This document shows, piece by piece, positions 15,910 to 22,467 of a DNA stretch of 25,138 nt. The stretch's first letter is position 1. Every line of letters starts with the position of its first letter. The DNA comes from CAYLLN01 sp036496265 (GTDB lineage: Bacteria > Planctomycetota > Planctomycetia > Pirellulales > Pirellulaceae). The notes under the pieces were generated by a model, which did no database searches, was not told the origin of the DNA, and was given only the letters and a program-made list of their open reading frames with translations. The position numbers and the translations under genes are program-made. The stretch lies in NCBI GenBank assembly GCA_036496265.1, contig DASXLL010000114.1, positions 1 to 25,138 on the forward strand, read 5' to 3'.

Positions 15910-16246
15910 AAGCACCAATCCTTTTCAGGAGGCGAGATGATCGCCGGCTGGCCGGAGGGAGGGAGGAGTGCCAGCATGCGAACACTAGCACTCCATCGAA
16001 TTCCTGGTGCCAGCACCTTGATTGGTGCGTGGTGAGCGTGTTCTGGGAAAGACGCGATGACTTTATGGTCTCCGTCGCGGAATAAACAAACGCTAGCATC
16101 GTTAATGTTTACACATTCGATGCAATTTGCCTAGGTTCTGCAGCCGATTTCCGCCTAGATTTTTTGCGGACAGATTCTAAACGTTGAGAGGTAAGAATCG
16201 CTGTCTGGGGAAGAAATAACGCCAATGTGACCCTTAGATTGGGGTC
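15910..16246. other. Upstream region of the small-protein/synthase pair; gene-free
   Basis: No gene is visible. Two hairpin-like elements share the core GTGC-CAG: arms GAGTGCCAG (15966-15974) and CTAGCACTC (15985-15993), with 8 of 9 pairs and a 10-nt loop, and the palindrome GGTGCCAGCACC at 16006-16017. Bases 16080-16130 are AT-rich and may hold the promoter, but I could not fix -35 and -10 boxes. Confidence 0.5.
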
Positions 16247-16282
16247 AAAAAAAGCTCGGAATTCTAGAAATTGGTCGCGAGC
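16247..16282 (-). terminator. Intrinsic terminator of the single-domain response regulator
   Basis: On the minus strand, arms GCTCG (16282-16278) and CGAGC (16258-16254) enclose an inner AATT/AATT stem with loop TCTAG. The outer stem is followed at once by seven T residues (16253-16247). It begins 11 nt after the stop codon of the response regulator gene. Confidence 0.7.
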
Positions 16283-16293
16283 AGCCCAGCGTT

Positions 16294-16701
16294 CTAAGCG
16301 AGCAGACGCTGGACGGCTTCCACGAGCTTGTCCATGGCGAAGGGCTTGCGGAGGTAGTCATCGACGCCAAGCATTTCGGCGTAGGCCTTGTGACGCGAGC
16401 CTTCATTGGCCGTGATCATGATGACGCGGACGGGGACTTCGCGGGTGCGGCGGAGTTTTTCCAGGACGAGAAAGCCGCTGCGCTTGGGCATCATCATGTC
16501 GAGAATTACGAGATCTGGATCTTCGCTTTCGGCCATGGCGAGGCCTTGATTGCCATCGCGGGCGATGAAGATTTGATAGCCCTTGGATTCCAGGGCGTAT
16601 CGAATCGAATCGATGATTTCGGTGTCGTCATCGACCAGCAGCACACGCTTTTTGGCGGCTGATTTCGTCTGGGCTTCGTCCTGGGTGTTTTCGCTGGTCA
16701 T
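16294..16701 (-). CDS. Single-domain response regulator (CheY-like)
   Basis: A 135-residue protein: an 18-residue polar N-terminal tail then one receiver domain. The acidic pair Asp24-Asp25 sits in V-L-L-V-D-D-D, the phospho-acceptor is Asp68 in D-L-V-I-L-D-M-M-M-P, and the switch residues are Thr97 and Lys119 (L-R-K-P-F). There is no output domain, so it must act by protein binding or as a phosphate shuttle. No kinase is adjacent; the hybrid kinase 2.8 kb away already has its own receiver, so the partner is unknown. The gene stands alone between a good terminator and a divergent dioxygenase gene, with a 163-nt shared upstream region (16702-16864). Confidence 0.95.
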   Translation of the reverse strand: MTSENTQDEAQTKSAAKKRVLLVDDDTEIIDSIRYALESKGYQIFIARDGNQGLAMAESEDPDLVILDMMMPKRSGFLVLEKLRRTREVPVRVIMITANEGSRHKAYAEMLGVDDYLRKPFAMDKLVEAVQRLLA

Positions 16702-16864
16702 GGCCGCCTGATTTGGCGCAGTTGCTAGGTCGTTGATGCTCGGTCGCCGGACGAGTGAATATTCGATAGCTTATAGGAGCGGCGGGCGCGGAGCAATTGT
16801 GCGGAAACGCTCGCGGCTGATTCGCTTGAATTCTTGCCTGACCTCTAAGGTCGGAAGTTTTACC

Positions 16865-17626
16865 ATGTCCCGTTTCTCTTCTGACGAACTAGCAACGTAT
16901 CAGCGCGACGGCTTTTACGTGGTGCGGCAGCTTTTTGCCAAGGACGAAATCGACAAATTGCTGATCTTTGCGAAGGAAGACCCGAGCTTTGCAAGCAGTC
17001 TTTATGGACGAAAGGATGCAGCCGGGAATGAGACAAAACTGGCATTGTGGAATCACGCGGGCGACGATCTCTACAGCATGTTTGCCCGGTCGGAGCGGAT
17101 TGTCGAGCGCATGGAGCAGGCTCTGGGCGGCGAGGTTTATCTGTATCATATGAAAATGATGCTGAAGGAGCCGAAGGTCGGCGGGGCGTGGGAGTGGCAT
17201 CAAGATTACGGGTATTGGTATCACAATGGATGCCTGTTGCCGCTGTTGGCGAGCTGTTTGATTGCGGTTAGCCGGGCGAATAGAGCGAATGGGTGCCTGC
17301 AAGTTTTGCGTGGCTCGCATTTGTTGGGGCGCATTGACCACGGGAAGACGGGCGATCAAACCGGCGCGGATCTGGAGCGGGTGAACGTGGCTGTGGAGCG
17401 GATGGAGCTCGTTTATGCCGAGTGCGAGCCGGGTGATGCGATCTTTTTCGACAGCAATTTGCTGCACCGCAGTGACATGAATGGCTCGGATGAGCCGCGG
17501 TGGTCATTAATTTGTTGCTACAACGCCCGGCGGAACGATCCGTACAAGGAATCGCGGCATCCGCGGTATTCGCCGCTGGCGAAGGTGGGCGAAAATGCGA
17601 TTACACGCTGGCAATCCGGCGTCTAA
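16865..17626 (+). CDS. Phytanoyl-CoA dioxygenase (PhyH) family protein
   Basis: A 253-residue Fe(II)/2-oxoglutarate dioxygenase. The iron facial triad is visible as His112 and Asp114 in W-E-W-H-Q-D-Y-G-Y-W and His201 in F-D-S-N-L-L-H-R-S-D, and Arg212 in E-P-R-W-S-L is placed to bind 2-oxoglutarate. L-Q-V-L-R-G-S-H-L-L-G is the usual PhyH core. Such enzymes hydroxylate small molecules or lipids; bacterial substrates include ectoine, halogenated products and unknown compounds. The ATG at 16865 is preferred because GGAAG lies 7 nt upstream and the conserved F-x-x-D-G-F-Y-V-V begins just after. It is divergent from the response regulator and 137 nt ahead of a DUF1559 gene. The substrate cannot be inferred. 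Confidence 0.88.
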   Translation: MSRFSSDELATYQRDGFYVVRQLFAKDEIDKLLIFAKEDPSFASSLYGRKDAAGNETKLALWNHAGDDLYSMFARSERIVERMEQALGGEVYLYHMKMMLKEPKVGGAWEWHQDYGYWYHNGCLLPLLASCLIAVSRANRANGCLQVLRGSHLLGRIDHGKTGDQTGADLERVNVAVERMELVYAECEPGDAIFFDSNLLHRSDMNGSDEPRWSLICCYNARRNDPYKESRHPRYSPLAKVGENAITRWQSGV

Positions 17627-17763
17627 ACCGTTTGACCGGTTGTGGCGGTGACAATAAACTCAAGGGATGCTGGGGGGGGGTGGCGCAGACGCCTTTTCGC
17701 CAGCAGAGTGCTGCCCGATCGCTTTTCTCAGCGTTCGCTTTTCTTCTGCGACGGAGAGAAACC

Positions 17764-18861
17764 ATGAATTCGCAGCGCAGCTATTGCCGCCAAGCGTTCA
17801 CGCTCGTGGAGCTGTTGGTTGTCATTGCGATTATCGGCACGCTGGTTTCTCTGCTCCTTCCCGCCGTCCAGTCGGCTCGCGAATCAGCTCGCAGGATGCA
17901 ATGCCAGAATAATTTGCACAATCTGGCGATTGCGATGCACAACTACCATGATGCGCTCAACACGTTCCCCAATGGATCGTTTTATGACGGCGTAAAACCG
18001 ACGCCGAACAATCCCGCCGGTGACTCAGTCTGCGGCGCGGGTCCTCTCTACACAAATTGCGAGGAATGGGGTTGGGGCGCGCTGATTCTGCCGTACGTCG
18101 AGCAGGGCAATCTCCATTCGCAGCTCGGAGTGAATGAGTACTCACTCCACCATTTGCTGGCGGGCGCCAGTCGCTATCTTCCCGATCCTACGGATCCGTT
18201 GTCGATCCCGTTGAAGCTATACATCTGCCCTAGCGACGCGAATCCGACGAGCGATGTGAACTCCAGTCGGAAATTCACCAATGGAATGGGGAACCAATTG
18301 GGGGGATGGGGAGCGTTTGAGCCTTCGGTCAGCAATTACGTTTGCAACCGCGGAACGGGTTTTCAGCCTTATAACCCGAACAACCGAGGAGCGACGGTTG
18401 ATTCGTTCGGCGTGTTTATGGAAACGCAAGCCAAAGGCATGAAGGACATCACCGACGGAACCAGCAATACGTTTATGCTCGGCGAGCGGGACGCCGCATT
18501 TTGCGGCTCGGCGTCGTGGGCCGGAATCGTGAATCCGGCGGGCTCGGGAACGGTCTCGCCGTTTTTTGTTGCGGGCGGGGTTCATGTAAAGTTGAATACG
18601 CCCGACCCGCCGATTGCTTGGAATGCAGGGAACGCGGGATGTTATATGGGATTTTCCAGCCTGCACCCGGGCGGAGCGAATTTCGCGCTATGCGATGGCT
18701 CGGTTCGGTTCATCATCAACAATATCGAGTTCAAGCCGGCGACCGGGGCGCTTCACGATTACGACTTGCACCTGCCCAAAGACCCTCGCTACGCCAACGT
18801 CTATAGCGTCTATAGCCGGCTAGGGCGGCGGAACGATGGTTTTCCCGTAGGCGATTTTTGA
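17764..18861 (+). CDS. DUF1559 prepilin-like protein with H-X9-DG C-terminus
   Basis: A 365-residue protein. The N-terminus is a type IV prepilin signal: QAFTLVELLVVIAIIG (10-25), with cleavage expected before the Phe and Glu at +5, here after Ala rather than the usual Gly. Then comes the planctomycete signature S-A-R-E-S-A-R-R-M-Q-C-x-N-N-L-x-N-L-A-I-A-M-H-N-Y-H. The C-terminal motif is H-P-G-G-A-N-F-A-L-C-D-G, exactly His, nine residues, Asp-Gly. The family is greatly expanded in planctomycetes and thought to form envelope or pilus-like surface structures; the role of single members is unknown. GGAGAG lies 5 nt before the ATG. A run of nine G (17672-17680) sits in the leader. A same-strand lipoprotein gene follows after 169 nt. 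Confidence 0.95.
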   Translation: MNSQRSYCRQAFTLVELLVVIAIIGTLVSLLLPAVQSARESARRMQCQNNLHNLAIAMHNYHDALNTFPNGSFYDGVKPTPNNPAGDSVCGAGPLYTNCEEWGWGALILPYVEQGNLHSQLGVNEYSLHHLLAGASRYLPDPTDPLSIPLKLYICPSDANPTSDVNSSRKFTNGMGNQLGGWGAFEPSVSNYVCNRGTGFQPYNPNNRGATVDSFGVFMETQAKGMKDITDGTSNTFMLGERDAAFCGSASWAGIVNPAGSGTVSPFFVAGGVHVKLNTPDPPIAWNAGNAGCYMGFSSLHPGGANFALCDGSVRFIINNIEFKPATGALHDYDLHLPKDPRYANVYSVYSRLGRRNDGFPVGDF

Positions 18862-18874
18862 GTTTGAGCGGCAG

Positions 18875-18941
18875 GCAAGTGAGTTAAGTGGCGGGCGAGC
18901 GGCCGTTGGCAGCCAAGCTTGCAAGCGGGCTGCCCACTTGC
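18875..18941 (+). terminator. Nested hairpin behind the DUF1559 gene
   Basis: Outer arms GCAAGTG (18875-18881) and CACTTGC (18935-18941) enclose inner arms GGCAGCC (18908-18914) and GGCTGCC (18928-18934); the inner loop holds the palindrome GCTTGCAAGC. It starts 13 nt past the DUF1559 stop. There is no T-run, so it may end or protect the transcript rather than be a textbook intrinsic terminator. Confidence 0.4.
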
Positions 18942-19030
18942 GTTTCGTCGGCTCGGCGTGCTATTCACTATCTCACCGCCGCTATCTTGGGTAGTGGGTT
19001 TGAATCAATCTGCCGCATGGGAGTCGGGGA

Positions 19031-19501
19031 ATGAGTGGATGGCGCGTCTGGAAACTGTTGGCAATTGTCGTAGGTTGCGTTGCCGTAGCTGCTTGCAACA
19101 GCGAGAAATTGCCGCGGCTGAGTCGAGTTAGTGGCACGGTCACGCTGGACGGTCAGCCGGTCCCCGAGGCGTCGGTTGTTTTCGAAGGGGCTCAGCCTGG
19201 TGAGCCGACTTCCTTGGGCAAAACGGATGCGACAGGCAAGTACGAGCTTTATTACAGTCGTGGGCACAAGGGTACGACGGTTGGCGAGCATGTGGTCCTA
19301 ATTAGCAGCTACCAGGGACCAACGGACGAAAACCCCGAACCAAAAAAGGAAACGATTCCGGCCAAATACAACGCCAAGACCGAAGAGAAGCGAACGGTGA
19401 AGCGGGGAACGAACAAGATTGATTTTGAGCTGAAGTCGGGCGGCGAGATTATTCAGCCGGATCAGCTGCCGGAGACCAAGGGGAAGAAGAAGGGGAAATA
19501 A
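19031..19501 (+). CDS. Lipoprotein with carboxypeptidase-regulatory-like (transthyretin-type) domain
   Basis: A 156-residue predicted lipoprotein. A hydrophobic signal (residues 7-21) ends in V-A-A-C with Cys22 as the lipidation site. The body opens V-S-G-T-V-T-L-D-G-Q-P-V-P-E-A-S-V-V-F, the first strand pair of a carboxypeptidase-regulatory-like beta-sandwich, followed by T-D-A-T-G-K-Y-E-L and G-E-H-V-V-L-I-S. The tail is Lys-rich (G-K-K-K-G-K). Planctomycetes carry many such small lipoproteins, commonly next to DUF1559 genes as here; the function is unknown and perhaps structural in the envelope. The ATG has GGGAG 7 nt upstream. It is clearly related to the lipoprotein coded on the opposite strand just beyond. 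Confidence 0.88.
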   Translation: MSGWRVWKLLAIVVGCVAVAACNSEKLPRLSRVSGTVTLDGQPVPEASVVFEGAQPGEPTSLGKTDATGKYELYYSRGHKGTTVGEHVVLISSYQGPTDENPEPKKETIPAKYNAKTEEKRTVKRGTNKIDFELKSGGEIIQPDQLPETKGKKKGK

Positions 19502-19503
19502 GA

Positions 19504-19549
19504 GGAAGCGGAGCTTCCGAATGGTCGATCCCAAGCAGAGCTTGGGATC
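19504..19549. terminator. Two perfect hairpins between convergent lipoprotein genes
   Basis: Hairpin one: arms GGAAGC and GCTTCC (19504-19518, loop GGA). Hairpin two: arms GATCCCAAGC and GCTTGGGATC (19527-19549, loop AGA). Both share the core AGC-RGA-GCT and a 3-nt loop. Lying 3 nt past one stop and 55 nt before the other, they would act on transcripts from both sides. No T-run follows, so a role in blocking read-through is likely but not certain. Confidence 0.6.
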
Positions 19550-19603
19550 AAGGAGACGGCAGCACAAAAACGGCGCGGCGGCCGCACCAACAAGCGATTG
19601 TTT

Positions 19604-20098
19604 TCAATAGCAAGTCGGGGCTTCGGCGGACTTGGCTTTTTTCTTGCTCGGGGCGGGTTGGAGCGGCCCATTCTCGAGATCGAAATCGAGCTTGTTGGAG
19701 CCCGATTTCACGGTGGCCTTCAAAGCGGTTTCCACCTCGCGATATTTAAACGGAACTTTTTCCGGCACTTCGGGTGTGGGCGGGTCTTCCATTGCCGGCT
19801 GATACGTGCTGATTGTCACCGTATGCTCGCCGAGCATGGCGCCGTCTAATTTGCGTGAAAAATTGAGCTTGTAGGTGCCGTCCGATGCCGTCCGCCCTGC
19901 GGATGGCGAGCCGCCTGTGGTGGGAGTGAAAGTTACCAGTGCATCGGGAAGCGGGGCACCAGCGAGCGTGACTTTTCCCGTAACCCTTCCGAGCTTTACG
20001 CCGCCGCTGCTGCAACCAACCTGTTCTGCCGCGCCAACAGCAACAACGGTGACAAGAAGGACGAGCCGGCTGGGCAGAAAGCAGGTCTTCAAAAGCAT
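19604..20098 (-). CDS. Lipoprotein with carboxypeptidase-regulatory-like domain (second copy)
   Basis: A 164-residue predicted lipoprotein, paralogous to the one on the plus strand. The signal region L-V-L-L-V-T-V-V-A-V-G-A-A-E-Q-V-G-C ends in a weak lipobox (V-G-C). Shared features are G-R-V-T-G-K-V-T-L-A-G-A-P-L-P-D-A-L-V-T-F, the A-S-D-G-T-Y-K-L turn, L-G-E-H-T-V-T-I-S-T-Y-Q, a closing G-S-N-K-L-D-F-D-L and a Lys-rich tail. The role is unknown, presumably in the envelope. It follows the second DUF1559 gene by 55 nt on the same strand and is probably co-transcribed. No strong ribosome site precedes the ATG, which would fit translational dependence on the upstream gene. Confidence 0.87.
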   Translation of the reverse strand: MLLKTCFLPSRLVLLVTVVAVGAAEQVGCSSGGVKLGRVTGKVTLAGAPLPDALVTFTPTTGGSPSAGRTASDGTYKLNFSRKLDGAMLGEHTVTISTYQPAMEDPPTPEVPEKVPFKYREVETALKATVKSGSNKLDFDLENGPLQPAPSKKKAKSAEAPTCY

Positions 20099-20153
20099 CG
20101 TTAGTTGGTAGCTCAGCGAGTAAATTCTGGGAAATGAATAAGGGCTTGATCGA

Positions 20154-21173
20154 CTAGAAATCGCCGATTGGCAGGCGATCGTAGCGGGTCATGAGCCGCT
20201 GATAGACGCCGTTTTTGACGTTTTTGGAGTCGGCCTCGGTGCCGGGAAGTGTCGTTCCGTACCAAAAGAAATTTATGTTGCTATTTACGAAGCGGACGGA
20301 GCCGTCGCAAAGGGCAAACATTGCGCCGCCGGGATGAAAGCTGCTGAAACCCTCGGCACAACCCGTGTGATCGACGTTCCAGGCGATGGCCGGGCCATCG
20401 GGTTGGTTGAGCTTCACTTGAGAATGGCCCATGACGACGTTCACTCCGCCGGTGCCGCCGCCTGATGGACGTCGAACGCCAACCCAGGCGCCGGAGCGGC
20501 ATTGCTCCGATTCGCGCTCGCCAAGCATGAACGTGTTGCTGCTGCCGTCGATGAGGTGGGAAAACTTAATGTTGCTATCGCCGAATGCGAAGCCGGTATT
20601 TACCGTCGCGCTGGCCACATCGCGATGTCCCTCGGAGACCATGTAGTTGCTAACGCCGACCAGGCAGGTGGCTGTCGTCGCGTCGCCATTGGCGGCAAAT
20701 CCCAAACCGCCGTTGAACGTACGGTTATTGTGCACTTGGCCATTGCCGTTGTAGCCCGAGTCGGACGGGCACATGAAAATCTTGATCACTTGCTGCGAGA
20801 GTTGCACAACTTGCTTGCCAGCCGTCCCGCCCCTGGCAAGCTGGGTGTAGAAACTCCCGTTCAGAACGCCAAGCTGCGTGTGCATGGGCTGCTGTTCGAT
20901 GTAGGGCAGGATCAGCGCGCCCCAGCCCCAGTTTTCCTGCAAGTCGATGGCGCTGTTCATATAAGCCGAGGGGAAACGGCCCATCGTGTCATGATAGTTG
21001 TGCATGGCGATGGCCAGGTTGTGCATGTTGTTGCTGCAGCTCATGCGGCGGGCGGATTCGCGCGCGGAGTTGACCGCCGGCAACAGCAACGAAACCAGGA
21101 CGCCGATGATGGCAATCACGACGAGCAACTCGACGAGCGTAAACGCTCTTGGGCGAGAAAACGAACGATGCAT
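20154..21173 (-). CDS. DUF1559 prepilin-like protein with H-X9-DG C-terminus (second copy)
   Basis: A 339-residue protein with the same build as the plus-strand copy: prepilin signal RAFTLVELLVVIAIIG at 9-24 (cleavage after Ala10), S-A-R-E-S-A-R-R-M-S-C-S-N-N-M-H-N-L-A-I-A-M-H-N-Y-H, an internal W-G-W-G-A-L-I-L-P-Y-I-E-Q block, S-N-T-F-M-L-G-E-R-E, and the tail H-P-G-G-A-M-F-A-L-C-D-G. Both copies end in L-P-I-G-D-F or F-P-V-G-D-F. Expected to be exported and processed by a prepilin peptidase and to sit in the cell envelope. GGGGG lies 7 nt before the ATG. It heads a two-gene unit with the lipoprotein downstream. Confidence 0.95.
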   Translation of the reverse strand: MHRSFSRPRAFTLVELLVVIAIIGVLVSLLLPAVNSARESARRMSCSNNMHNLAIAMHNYHDTMGRFPSAYMNSAIDLQENWGWGALILPYIEQQPMHTQLGVLNGSFYTQLARGGTAGKQVVQLSQQVIKIFMCPSDSGYNGNGQVHNNRTFNGGLGFAANGDATTATCLVGVSNYMVSEGHRDVASATVNTGFAFGDSNIKFSHLIDGSSNTFMLGERESEQCRSGAWVGVRRPSGGGTGGVNVVMGHSQVKLNQPDGPAIAWNVDHTGCAEGFSSFHPGGAMFALCDGSVRFVNSNINFFWYGTTLPGTEADSKNVKNGVYQRLMTRYDRLPIGDF

Positions 21174-21434
21174 TGCAGCGCCCCCTTATTAGAAAAGACC
21201 TCACGCAGATCAGACTTTGGTTGCCCAAATCGAATGCAGCAACCCATTTTCCCCCGGATTGCGGCTGCGCTTACGAAACTAAGTGCCTCAGCCAACTGCG
21301 CCGCCGCATGCCAGCGAATATATTGTAGCCGAAAAGCAAATACAACCAAAGTTTTGGAAAAAGGCGGCACGACGCGCGGATTGTTGATGTGCGCCGTGGC
21401 GGGAATCGCATCACGCAGACCGTGATAACCTACG

Positions 21435-22307
21435 ATGCAGATGTTCGGTTTCCTGAATGTCGATAAGCCGGGAGGGATGACCTCGCGCGATGTCGTGAAC
21501 CGCGTCGAACGGCTGGTGCGGCCGGCAAAGTGCGGACATGCGGGAACGCTCGACCCGCTGGCGACCGGCGTGCTGGTGGTGGGGGTGGGGCAGGCGACGC
21601 GGCTGATGGAACATGTCCACCGACTCTCGAAGACGTATCAGGGAACTTTCTTACTCGGGCGTCAGAGCGATACCGAGGATATCGAGGGTGAAGTGGAGGA
21701 ATTGGCTCTTCCGCCGGTCCCCAGCAATGCCGCATTGGAAGCAGCGGCCCAGCGGTTCGTGGGAACGATCCAGCAACGGCCACCAGCTTATTCGGCGATC
21801 AAAGTAGAGGGCAAACGGGCGTACAAAATGGCCCGGAGGGGGGAGTCGATTGAGTTGGCGGCACGGCCGGTGGAAATATATTTGCTGCAAGTCGTGCGAT
21901 ACGAATATCCTGAGTTGGAGCTGTTTGTTCGCTGTGGAAGCGGCACGTATGTCCGCTCGCTAGGGCGCGATTTGGCTGCGTCACTCGGTACGGCGGCGGT
22001 CATGTCGCAGTTGCGGCGGTTGGCGATTGGGCCGTTTCGAGTTGAGGAGGCCGTTGAGTTTGATGATCTCAGCCGTGAAGTGATTGAGAGCCGACTGTTG
22101 TCGCCGTTGATGGGGCTGGAGGGAATGCCGCGGGTTGAGGTCAGTGAGGAGGAGGTTCGGCGGTTGGTGAATGGACAGGTACTCGCGAATCGCTGGTCGA
22201 TTGATGCGCAGGAAGCGGCGGCGATGGCGGGCGATGGCAGGTTGGTGGCGATTTTGCAGCCAAAGAACGGTGGGCTGGCGCCGGTGAAGTGTTTCATGCA
22301 CGGCTAA
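21435..22307 (+). CDS. truB: tRNA pseudouridine(55) synthase TruB
   Basis: A 290-residue TruB of near-normal length. It opens F-L-N-V-D-K-P-G-G-M-T-S and has the catalytic block GHAGTLDPLATGVL with Asp40 as nucleophile. Further hallmarks are Q-R-P-P-A-Y-S-A-I-K-V-E-G-K-R-A-Y (with the tRNA-stacking Tyr) and CGSGTYVRSLGRDLA. It converts U55 of the tRNA T-loop to pseudouridine and helps tRNA folding. The C-terminal 60 residues form a short PUA-like tail. In many bacteria truB follows rbfA or infB; here the upstream gene is a divergent DUF1559 gene, so that operon is not kept. Start M1 or M3; neither has a clear ribosome site. Confidence 0.97.
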   Translation: MQMFGFLNVDKPGGMTSRDVVNRVERLVRPAKCGHAGTLDPLATGVLVVGVGQATRLMEHVHRLSKTYQGTFLLGRQSDTEDIEGEVEELALPPVPSNAALEAAAQRFVGTIQQRPPAYSAIKVEGKRAYKMARRGESIELAARPVEIYLLQVVRYEYPELELFVRCGSGTYVRSLGRDLAASLGTAAVMSQLRRLAIGPFRVEEAVEFDDLSREVIESRLLSPLMGLEGMPRVEVSEEEVRRLVNGQVLANRWSIDAQEAAAMAGDGRLVAILQPKNGGLAPVKCFMHG

Positions 22308-22333
22308 CAGACTGGTGGATCACGCCTATTCCA

Positions 22334-22382
22334 CAAGCACCAAATCACAAGCTCCAAAACACAAATAAATTCAAAATTCAAA
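22334..22382 (+). repeat. Heptad-period repeat, left arm (CAA-phased)
   Basis: The triplet CAA recurs at 22334, 22341, 22348, 22355 and 22362 (7-nt steps), then at 22372 and 22379, where two perfect ATTCAAA units lie side by side. Unit examples are CAAGCAC, CAAATCA and CAAGCTC. It begins 27 nt after the truB stop and is matched by an inverted right arm. Confidence 0.75.
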
Positions 22383-22410
22383 CCGAAAATGATCAAAACC
22401 ACTGTGCCCA

Positions 22411-22461
22411 TTGATCATTGGTGCTCGGTCATTGTTTGTGATTTGATGCTTGATGCTTGGT
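22411..22461 (-). repeat. Heptad-period repeat, right arm (TTG-phased, inverted)
   Basis: On the plus strand TTG (or TCG once) recurs at 22411, 22418, 22425 and 22432, then at 22443, 22450 and 22457. It is the reverse complement in style and spacing of the left arm at 22334-22382: 7-nt steps, one longer step, 7-nt steps. The loop between arms is about 28 nt. The structure fills the space between the convergent truB and PpiD-like genes. Confidence 0.7.
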
Positions 22462-22467
22462 CATTCC

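Noticed and set aside
20502..21425. 307-codon open frame on the plus strand
   Set aside because: It lies antisense to the DUF1559 gene, which has intact prepilin and H-X9-DG motifs.
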